From contig JAURFJ010000060.1 in NCBI GenBank assembly GCA_030834365.1, positions 1 to 7,705 on the forward strand: a stretch of 7,705 bases of DNA, in the 5' to 3' direction. The stretch's first letter is position 1, and every line of letters starts with the position of its first letter. This document shows positions 1 through 4,822 of this stretch, piece by piece. The stretch comes from Flavobacteriaceae bacterium (lineage in GTDB: Bacteria; Bacteroidota; Bacteroidia; Flavobacteriales; Flavobacteriaceae). A program made the translations under genes and the position numbers. Under the pieces are notes generated by a model. The model saw nothing but the letters and a program-made list of their open reading frames with translations, was not told the DNA's origin and made no database searches.

Positions 1-214
1 GCATAATAGGTTCAACCGATGACTCTCCAACGGTAGCGATGTGCACTTCTGCTTGTTGTTTTTCTTGAAACCAAATGGCACGAGTAAGTCCAAACTCGTC
101 GTTGGGGTTCATGACAAACTGAACGCCTTGGGTGTCAAAGCGGGTGTCGTTATCGGTAAAATTAATCTTTGAGGTGGTGTCCGGAACCGCACTAATGCAA
201 ACCAATATCTTCAT
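1..214 (-). CDS. etfB: Electron transfer flavoprotein beta subunit, N-terminal part (cut by window edge)
   Basis: This is the small subunit of the heterodimeric electron transfer flavoprotein, which carries electrons from acyl-CoA and related dehydrogenases to the quinone pool via ETF:quinone oxidoreductase. The start is the ATG read leftwards from 214, and 71 codons are open to the edge with no stop. The visible protein begins MKILVCISAVPDTTSKINF and continues with FVMNPNDEFGLTRAI near residues 34-48. Both match the conserved N-terminus of EtfB (KILV...VPDT and the MNP.DE..L..A motif of the AMP/FAD-binding fold). The C-terminal two thirds lie outside the window; etfA usually follows in this phylum but cannot be seen. 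It is divergent from pdhB across a 145-base gap, an arrangement I recall from other Bacteroidota. The family assignment is firm. Confidence 0.9.
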   Translation of the reverse strand, partial: MKILVCISAVPDTTSKINFTDNDTRFDTQGVQFVMNPNDEFGLTRAIWFQEKQQAEVHIATVGESSVEPIM

Positions 215-241
215 AGGTAATCGGGGTTAATCGTCTGTAAA

Positions 242-249
242 CAAATATA
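242..249 (-). promoter_or_regulatory. Putative -7 box of the etfB promoter
   Basis: Read on the minus strand, these bases are TATATTTG, an exact match to the Bacteroidota housekeeping -7 consensus TAnnTTTG. The box lies 28 bases upstream of the etfB ATG, giving an expected 5' leader of roughly 20 bases. No clear TTG-type -33 element is present at the expected spacing. That spacing falls inside the adjacent 26-bp palindrome, so a protein bound there would overlap this promoter. The position is inferred from the motif alone. Confidence 0.5.
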
Positions 250-261
250 CTAAAACCGATT

Positions 262-287
262 AATTTATTATGCATGCATAATAAATT
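262..287. promoter_or_regulatory. Perfect 26-bp palindrome in the etfB/pdhB divergent promoter region; candidate operator
   Basis: Thirteen bases (AATTTATTATGCA) are followed directly by their exact reverse complement, with no mismatch and no loop, centred between 274 and 275 on TGCATGCA. A symmetrical site without a loop and without a following T-run suits a dimeric DNA-binding protein better than a terminator. It lies about 60 bp from the etfB start and 85 bp from the pdhB start. It overlaps the spacer/-33 region of the putative etfB promoter and is upstream of the putative pdhB promoter. The binding protein is unknown; the operator role is inferred from symmetry and position. Confidence 0.5.
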
Positions 288-328
288 TATTCGAAGACTC
301 AGGGGTATAGACAACGGTTAAAATGTCT

Positions 329-336
329 TATTTTTG
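329..336 (+). promoter_or_regulatory. Putative -7 box of the pdhB promoter
   Basis: The bases TATTTTTG match the TAnnTTTG consensus exactly and end 23 bases before the pdhB ATG. This would place transcription start near 342-344 with a very short leader. No convincing TTG/TTTG -33 element is found 17-23 bases upstream, so the promoter may be weak or depend on an activator. Confidence 0.5.
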
Positions 337-359
337 CCCACACACTGTATAAAAAGACT

Positions 360-1340
360 ATGAAAACACTTCAGTTTAGAGAGGCAATTGCTGAGGCCAT
401 GTCTGAAGAGATGCGCCGAGACGAGACGATATACCTTATGGGCGAAGAGGTAGCTGAATACAATGGTGCTTACAAGGCGTCTAAGGGCATGCTCGATGAA
501 TTTGGCCCTAAACGCGTTATCGACACCCCTATTTCTGAGCTAGGCTTTTCGGGTATTGGTGTAGGTTCAGCCATGAACGGCAACCGCCCCATTATCGAAT
601 TCATGACCTTTAACTTTTCGTTGGTGGGTATTGACCAGATTATCAATAACGCCGCTAAAATGCGCCAGATGTCTGCTGGTCAGTTTAATATTCCTATTGT
701 TTTTAGAGGTCCAACTGCTTCTGCTGGGCAGTTAGCAGCTACGCACTCACAAGCGTTTGATAGTTGGTTTGCCAACTGTCCGGGTTTAAAGGTGGTGGTT
801 CCGTCGAATCCAGCAGACGCCAAAGGATTGCTAAAATCAGCTATACGTGACGACGATCCAGTGATTTTCATGGAGTCTGAGCAGATGTACGGAGACAAGG
901 GTGAAGTGCCCGAGGGAGAGTACACCATTCCACTTGGGGTTGCCGATATTAAACGAGAAGGTACCGATGTGACCGTCGTCTCTTTCGGCAAAATTATTAA
1001 AGAGGCCTACAAGGCAGCCGATCGCTTGGCTCAAGAAGGAATATCTGTTGAAATTATTGATTTGAGAACCGTGAGACCAATGGACGTCGATACGATAATT
1101 AAATCGGTGAAAAAAACAAACCGCTTAGTGGTTTTAGAAGAAGCATGGCCGTTCGGAAATGTGGCCACTGAGATCATATATCACGTTCAAGATAAGGCCT
1201 TTGATTACCTTGATGCACCAGTAGTGAAGCTCAACACGGCTGACACACCAGCGCCGTATTCACCGGTGCTGCTGCAAGAGTGGTTGCCCAACGAGGACGA
1301 TGTGGTTAAAGCAGTTAAAAAGGTATTGTACCGCGATTAG
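360..1340 (+). CDS. pdhB: Pyruvate dehydrogenase E1 component, beta subunit
   Basis: This is the beta chain of the alpha2beta2 thiamine-diphosphate-dependent E1 enzyme. It decarboxylates pyruvate and reductively acetylates the lipoyl group of E2, in the cytoplasm. The 326 residues have the family's full length. A transketolase-type pyrimidine-binding domain spans about 4-180 and the transketolase C-terminal domain about 195-315. Visible signatures are GEEVAEYNGAYK (28-39), DTPISE (55-60) with Glu60 as the expected cofactor-activating glutamate, EFMTFNFS (80-87), FRGP (115-118) and ATHSQ with His129. These follow mitochondrial PDHB closely, which favours pyruvate over branched-chain 2-oxo acids as substrate. 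The ATG at 360 puts the conserved N-terminus in place; no Shine-Dalgarno is seen. No E1 alpha or E2 gene is adjacent on the downstream side, so the alpha subunit must be encoded elsewhere, as I recall for Flavobacteriia. A specialised 2-oxo acid dehydrogenase remains a less likely alternative. Confidence 0.93.
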   Translation: MKTLQFREAIAEAMSEEMRRDETIYLMGEEVAEYNGAYKASKGMLDEFGPKRVIDTPISELGFSGIGVGSAMNGNRPIIEFMTFNFSLVGIDQIINNAAKMRQMSAGQFNIPIVFRGPTASAGQLAATHSQAFDSWFANCPGLKVVVPSNPADAKGLLKSAIRDDDPVIFMESEQMYGDKGEVPEGEYTIPLGVADIKREGTDVTVVSFGKIIKEAYKAADRLAQEGISVEIIDLRTVRPMDVDTIIKSVKKTNRLVVLEEAWPFGNVATEIIYHVQDKAFDYLDAPVVKLNTADTPAPYSPVLLQEWLPNEDDVVKAVKKVLYRD

Positions 1341-1358
1341 GTGCGCATAAATAAGTTA

Positions 1359-1387
1359 CGCCTTTAGGCGCTAAGGCAGAGCGCTAA
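1359..1387 (+). terminator. Possible weak hairpin terminator after pdhB
   Basis: Two mutually exclusive hairpins begin 18-23 bases after the pdhB stop. One is CGCC-TTTA-GGCG at 1359-1370. The other pairs TTA/GCGCT (1364-1366, 1368-1372) with AGCGCTAA (1380-1387), with G1367 bulged and a seven-base loop. Only a short, broken T-stretch follows, so termination would be weak. Some read-through into hppA is possible, although hppA has its own -7 box. Confidence 0.3.
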
Positions 1388-1416
1388 TTTCAACAGTCTA
1401 AAAGTTTAACTTTTAC

Positions 1417-1424
1417 TACTTTTG
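1417..1424 (+). promoter_or_regulatory. Putative -7 box of the hppA promoter
   Basis: TACTTTTG matches the TAnnTTTG consensus exactly and ends 41 bases before the hppA ATG, giving an expected leader of about 35 bases. A good -33 element is not evident upstream. Confidence 0.5.
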
Positions 1425-1465
1425 CGGGCGTTGTTATAAAACTAACCGAAACTAAACTATTCTAT

Positions 1466-3856
1466 ATGGAGGCATTAGTTCCTTTTTTATGGGCCTTTGG
1501 GATTCTTGGGCTCATTTACGTTTTTATCAAAAATGCATGGGTTACCAAGCAAGAAGTGGGTAATGAAAAAATGGCTAGAATCGCCAAAAACATCGCCGAT
1601 GGGGCGATGTCTTTTTTAAAGGCTGAATACAAGATTCTTAGCATTTTCGTTGCAGCCGTTGCTATACTACTGTTCTTCAAAGGTCAAAACGAGGCCGGAT
1701 CGAACGGCCTTGTAGCGGTCTCCTTCATTGTAGGTGCTGTTTGTTCGGCCTTAGCCGGATTCATCGGCATGCGTGTCGCCACAAAAGCCAACGTGCGCAC
1801 AACCAATGCCGCACGCACCTCTTTACCTAAGGCACTAGAAGTAGCCTTCGCTGGAGGATCGGTTATGGGCCTAGGTGTAGTTGGCCTTGGCGTTTTAGGT
1901 TTAGGTTCATTATTTGCTATTTATAGCGCTCAAGGGTGGGGAATTGATGAAGTGCTCAACGTGCTTTCAGGATTTTCTTTTGGTGCATCTTCTATTGCTC
2001 TATTTGCCAGAGTGGGTGGAGGTATTTACACTAAAGCTGCTGATGTTGGAGCTGACCTAGTGGGTAAGGTTGAGGCCGGTATTCCAGAAGACCACCCGCT
2101 TAACCCTGCTACCATTGCAGATAACGTTGGTGACAACGTTGGAGATGTTGCCGGAATGGGCGCTGACCTTTTTGAATCGTATGTAGGTTCTATAATCGGA
2201 ACTATGGTTCTAGGAGCAGCCTTCGCCACACTTCCTGAGTTTGCGAGCTCATTTAATGGATTGGGTGCGGTTTACCTTCCGTTAGCTCTAGCAGCAGCCG
2301 GTATAATTATGTCAATTATCGGAACCTTTTTTGTGCGTGTTAAAGAGGGTGGAAACCCACAAACAGCTCTTAATTTAGGTGAGTTTGGATCGGCCGCTCT
2401 CATGCTCGTGACTTCTTATTTCTTGATCAACGAGATGCTTCCTGAGTCGTGGGTAGAGCAAGGAAAGACCTTTACTTCTTTAGGTGTTTTCTTGGCTACA
2501 ATTGCTGGACTAGTTGCAGGTCTTCTCGTGGGTAAGGTTACTGAATATTATACAGGAACGGGCACTAAGCCTGTGAATTCAATCGTGCGTCAGTCTGAAA
2601 CCGGATCGGCCACTAATATTATAGCCGGACTGGGTGTAGGTATGATGTCTACGGCCATTCCGATCATCTTAATCGCTGCCGCGATTCTCGTGTCGCACCA
2701 CTTTGCCGGACTTTACGGTATTGCTATTGCCGCTGTGGGGATGTTAGCCAACACCGGCATTCAATTGGCAGTAGATGCGTACGGACCGATTTCGGATAAT
2801 GCGGGAGGTATTGCCGAAATGGCAGAGCTTCCGGCTGAAGTAAGAGAGCGCACAGATACCCTTGACGCGGTCGGAAACACTACTGCGGCCATCGGAAAGG
2901 GATTTGCTATTGCCTCTGCAGCGCTTACTGCGCTTGCACTCTTTGCGGCCTTCATGAAAACTGCCAAGGTGAAAGCTATCGACGTGTCTGAGCCAACTAT
3001 TATGGCCGGATTATTAATAGGAGCCATGCTTCCGTTTGTGTTCTCGGCTATGTCCATGAATGCAGTGGGTCGTGCTGCCATGGCCATGATTGAGGAGGTA
3101 CGTCGACAGTTCAAAGATATCCCTGCTCTTAAGGCTGCCCTTGAGGTGATGCGCAAGTACGATTCAGACCTGTCTAAGGCCTCGGCTGAGGATAGAGCGA
3201 TCTTTGATGCCGCCGATGGAGTTGCTGAGTATGATAAGTGTGTAGCTATTTCAACTCAGGCTTCAATCAAAGAAATGGTTATGCCCGGACTTTTGGCGAT
3301 CATCGTTCCTGTTTTGATTGGCTTTGTTGGAGGTGCTGAGATGCTCGGAGGCTTGTTAGCGGGTGTTACCGCTTCAGGTGTACTTATGGCTATTTTTCAA
3401 TCGAATGCTGGTGGTGCTTGGGATAACGCCAAGAAAACAATCGAAAAAGAAGGACGCAAGGGATCAGATGCTCACAAGGCAGCTGTTGTTGGAGACACGG
3501 TGGGAGATCCGTTTAAGGACACCTCAGGACCTTCATTAAACATCTTGTTGAAGTTAATGTCTGTAGTAGCGCTGGTGATTGCTCCAAGTTTAGTAGAGGC
3601 CGATGCCCTATCCGCTTATAACTCTGATGAAATAAGTAAAGAGGTTACCGTAGATGTGCGCGTCACAACGGGCAGTGACGATTCAAAAACCTACGCCGTA
3701 ATTCGTACCGTTACCAATGTGAATGGTGTTCAAGAAGTTGAAGAGGTCACCTACGAAGGCCATTCAGCAGAAGAGGTAATGAGTCAGGTGAAAGCGAATC
3801 ACCCAGAGATTGAACTCAACATTGAAAAAAACCAAAGCACCGCTGTTCAGTCGTAA
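1466..3856 (+). CDS. hppA: Membrane-bound ion-pumping pyrophosphatase, K+-dependent type, with C-terminal extension
   Basis: This integral inner-membrane enzyme hydrolyses pyrophosphate and pumps H+ and/or Na+ out of the cytoplasm, recovering energy from biosynthetic PPi. The family has 16 membrane helices. Seen here are the PPi/Mg site motifs DVGADLVGKVE (193-203), DNVGDNVGD (219-227), SDNAGG (443-448) and GDTVGDPFKDTSGPS (676-690). The ion-gate residues expected from family structures are Asp234, Glu237 and Lys684. GNTTAAIGKG (470-479) has Ala474 and Gly477, the pair typical of K+-dependent enzymes; K+-independent ones have Lys and Thr there. The glutamate three residues after the gate aspartate is placed as in the Thermotoga Na+ pump, but the pumped ion cannot be settled from this. 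Two oddities are a roughly 25-residue insertion in the cytoplasmic loop near 556-587 and a soluble tail of about 86 residues after the last helix (711-796). The gene appears monocistronic, with its own -7 box and a strong terminator. The family assignment is certain. Confidence 0.97.
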   Translation: MEALVPFLWAFGILGLIYVFIKNAWVTKQEVGNEKMARIAKNIADGAMSFLKAEYKILSIFVAAVAILLFFKGQNEAGSNGLVAVSFIVGAVCSALAGFIGMRVATKANVRTTNAARTSLPKALEVAFAGGSVMGLGVVGLGVLGLGSLFAIYSAQGWGIDEVLNVLSGFSFGASSIALFARVGGGIYTKAADVGADLVGKVEAGIPEDHPLNPATIADNVGDNVGDVAGMGADLFESYVGSIIGTMVLGAAFATLPEFASSFNGLGAVYLPLALAAAGIIMSIIGTFFVRVKEGGNPQTALNLGEFGSAALMLVTSYFLINEMLPESWVEQGKTFTSLGVFLATIAGLVAGLLVGKVTEYYTGTGTKPVNSIVRQSETGSATNIIAGLGVGMMSTAIPIILIAAAILVSHHFAGLYGIAIAAVGMLANTGIQLAVDAYGPISDNAGGIAEMAELPAEVRERTDTLDAVGNTTAAIGKGFAIASAALTALALFAAFMKTAKVKAIDVSEPTIMAGLLIGAMLPFVFSAMSMNAVGRAAMAMIEEVRRQFKDIPALKAALEVMRKYDSDLSKASAEDRAIFDAADGVAEYDKCVAISTQASIKEMVMPGLLAIIVPVLIGFVGGAEMLGGLLAGVTASGVLMAIFQSNAGGAWDNAKKTIEKEGRKGSDAHKAAVVGDTVGDPFKDTSGPSLNILLKLMSVVALVIAPSLVEADALSAYNSDEISKEVTVDVRVTTGSDDSKTYAVIRTVTNVNGVQEVEEVTYEGHSAEEVMSQVKANHPEIELNIEKNQSTAVQS

Positions 3857-3875
3857 TTACGAATTAGATTGTATT

Positions 3876-3910
3876 AAAAAGCCCGGGTATTCGCCCGGGC
3901 TTTTTGTTTT
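3876..3910. terminator. Bidirectional intrinsic terminator between hppA and the convergent kinase gene
   Basis: A seven-base GC stem (GCCCGGG at 3881-3887 with CCCGGGC at 3894-3900) is closed by a six-base loop and extended by five A-T pairs (3876-3880 with 3901-3905). On the plus strand T-rich sequence follows to 3910; on the minus strand the A-run becomes the T-run. It begins 20 bases after the hppA stop and lies 23 bases past the kinase stop, so it serves both convergent genes. Confidence 0.92.
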
Positions 3911-3927
3911 GCGTTTTCTGCAAAATC

Positions 3928-4545
3928 TTATTTAAAGAGTCCGTGTATTTCGGCATTGATACGGTTTACGATAAATCCTAGGTCTTCGACATTATCGACA
4001 AAGTTTAGCTCATCGACATCGAAAATTAAAAGGGTGCCCTTGGTATATCCCTTGATGAATTCTTCGTAACGGTCGTTCAAGCGACTCAAGTATTCTATAG
4101 AGATACCGCTTTCGTATTGTCTTCCGCGCTTGTGTATCTGTTTGACTAAGTTTTCTATAGAACTTCTGAGGTATATTAAGATATCGGGCGGATCTACTAA
4201 AGACTCCATCAGCTCAAACAAGCTGAGGTAATTTTCAAAGTCGCGATTAGTCATTAGTCCCATATTGTGCAGGTTTGGAGCAAAGATGTAAGCATCCTCG
4301 TAAATGGTTCTGTCTTGGATGACCGTTTTACCTCCTTCTCGAATGTTTAGCACTTGCCTAAACCGGGTGTTCAGAAAGTATACCTGTAGATTGAAGCTCC
4401 AACGCTCCATGTGATTGTAAAAATCGTTGAGGTAGGGGTTGGTAATTACCTCTTCAAAATGAGCCTCCCATTTGTAATGCTTGGCTAGTAAGTCAGTTAG
4501 GGTGGTTTTTCCCGAACCTATATTTCCCGCAACCGCGATATGCAT
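3928..4545 (-). CDS. Deoxynucleoside kinase (dAK/dGK-type purine or broad-specificity)
   Basis: This cytoplasmic salvage enzyme phosphorylates deoxynucleosides to the 5'-monophosphate using ATP. At 205 residues it has the normal length for bacterial members of the dCK/dGK family. The Walker A P-loop is GNIGSGKTT (7-15). Glu31/Glu32 in FEEVITNPYL stand where the catalytic base and the substrate-binding stretch are expected. QDRTIYED (77-84) is the DR(S/T) substrate-specificity segment. An arginine-rich LID follows at KRGRQYE (139-145), and the C-terminal half fits the usual helical bundle. It is convergent with hppA and shares its terminator, and it is divergent from the pheA leader region. 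No partner gene is adjacent. The substrate cannot be read from the sequence: deoxyadenosine/deoxyguanosine is likely from family resemblance, with deoxycytidine or thymidine possible. The ATG at 4545 places the P-loop correctly; only an A-rich tract, not a Shine-Dalgarno, precedes it. Confidence 0.88.
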   Translation of the reverse strand: MHIAVAGNIGSGKTTLTDLLAKHYKWEAHFEEVITNPYLNDFYNHMERWSFNLQVYFLNTRFRQVLNIREGGKTVIQDRTIYEDAYIFAPNLHNMGLMTNRDFENYLSLFELMESLVDPPDILIYLRSSIENLVKQIHKRGRQYESGISIEYLSRLNDRYEEFIKGYTKGTLLIFDVDELNFVDNVEDLGFIVNRINAEIHGLFK

Positions 4546-4583
4546 ACGCTACTTTTTTTGACCCCTCAATATAGCTATTCTCC

Positions 4584-4591
4584 AATGTTTG
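4584..4591 (+). promoter_or_regulatory. Candidate distal -7 box for the pheA leader transcript
   Basis: AATGTTTG matches TAnnTTTG at all specified positions except the first. A TTTG at 4557-4560 could be the -33 element, but the 23-base spacing is at the long end. It would start the transcript near 4598, about 90 bases before the leader ATG. This is one of two candidates and was chosen by motif only. Confidence 0.25.
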
Positions 4592-4642
4592 ATCTCCACT
4601 TGGGGAGGCAAAAAAATCTATTTTTTAAAGAAATTAATCGTG

Positions 4643-4650
4643 CACATTTG
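4643..4650 (+). promoter_or_regulatory. Candidate proximal -7 box for the pheA leader transcript
   Basis: CACATTTG again misses only the first consensus base of TAnnTTTG. It would start transcription near 4657, leaving about 30 bases before the leader ATG, which suits an attenuator leader. No -33 element is apparent. The choice between this and the distal candidate needs transcript 5'-end data. Confidence 0.25.
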
Positions 4651-4686
4651 CTTTTTATAAATGCTTTTCTGTATTTAGCGCGATAT

Positions 4687-4746
4687 ATGAAAAACACGCT
4701 TCAAAAGTCATTCGCCTATTTTAGCTTTTACCGCAGTTTGCGATAA
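4687..4746 (+). CDS. Phe/Tyr-rich leader peptide of the pheA operon attenuator
   Basis: A 19-codon reading frame ends in TAA and encodes MKNTLQKSFAYFSFYRSLR. Five of the seven residues at 9-15 are Phe or Tyr (codons TTC, TAT, TTT, TTT, TAC at 4711-4731). Such a run is exactly what a ribosome would use to sense Phe-tRNA and Tyr-tRNA charging, comparable in idea to the enterobacterial PheL peptide. The stop codon lies two bases before the antiterminator segment (4749-4756), and 36 bases before the terminator stem. The reading frame is open further upstream to an ATG at 4540, but the internal ATG at 4687 gives a peptide of typical leader length and lies downstream of the likely promoters. The peptide itself is probably degraded and has no other role. 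The call rests on its composition combined with the matching RNA structures. Confidence 0.75.
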   Translation: MKNTLQKSFAYFSFYRSLR

Positions 4747-4758
4747 GAGGGGCTTTTG
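4702..4758 (+). promoter_or_regulatory. Protector (1:2) hairpin of the attenuator
   Basis: CAAAAGTC (4702-4709), located in the leader reading frame just before the first Phe codon, can pair with GGCTTTTG (4751-4758); one pair is a G-U. An inner stem TCGC (4712-4715) with GCGA (4740-4743) can stack above it. When no ribosome is on the leader, this pairing would hide the antiterminator segment and favour termination. A ribosome stalled on the Phe/Tyr codons would cover 4702-4709 and release segment 2. The pairing was found by eye and its energy was not computed. Confidence 0.6.
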
Positions 4759-4790
4759 TCATTTGGTGTGTCAAAAAATACTAAAGTCCC
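4749..4790 (+). promoter_or_regulatory. Antiterminator (2:3) hairpin of the attenuator
   Basis: GGGGCTTT (4749-4756) can pair over eight bases, with one G-U, with AAAGTCCC (4783-4790), which is the 5' arm of the terminator. The nine bases GGGGCTTTT occur twice, at 4749-4757 and again as the terminator 3' arm at 4799-4807, so the two arms compete for the same partner. This duplication is the clearest sign of a designed switch. A ribosome at the leader stop codon would cover segment 2 and let the terminator form. Confidence 0.7.
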
Positions 4791-4813
4791 GATTTTTCGG
4801 GGCTTTTTTTTTT
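4783..4813 (+). terminator. Intrinsic terminator in the pheA leader (attenuator terminator)
   Basis: AAAGTCCCGA (4783-4792) pairs with TCGGGGCTTT (4797-4806), ten pairs including one G-U, around a four-base T loop. The T-run continues to 4813, ten Ts in all from 4804. It points towards pheA and its T-run ends nine bases before the pheA ATG. No plus-strand gene other than the leader peptide lies upstream to need terminating, because the kinase is transcribed away. Its purpose is therefore to stop transcription before the aromatic operon. Confidence 0.88.
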
Positions 4814-4822
4814 GATTAAACT

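Noticed and set aside
217..232. Direct repeat TAATCG...TAATCG just upstream of the etfB start
   Set aside because: Six bases repeated once in a short leader is too little to support a regulatory call.
2761..3156. A 131-codon open frame on the minus strand inside hppA
   Set aside because: It lies entirely within the conserved core of a certain gene, has no promoter or relatives I recognise, and its Ala/Ser-rich content is a shadow of hppA codon use. The smaller antisense frames inside pdhB, pheA and the aminotransferase were rejected for the same reason.
4594..4607. Small hairpin CTCC/GGAG near the 5' end of the pheA leader region
   Set aside because: Only four pairs, no T-run and no clear partner in the attenuator scheme; treated as chance.
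4540..4746. A 68-residue reading frame starting inside the 5' end of the divergent kinase gene
   Set aside because: Its first part overlaps the start of the kinase on the other strand and probably lies upstream of the transcript start. Only the last 19 codons, from the ATG at 4687, fit a leader peptide, so the long form was not called.
4747..4822. T-box or amino-acid riboswitch as an explanation of the leader terminator
   Set aside because: No T-box sequence, specifier-loop architecture or known riboswitch core was seen, and the Phe/Tyr-rich leader ORF plus duplicated arm explain the structure more simply.
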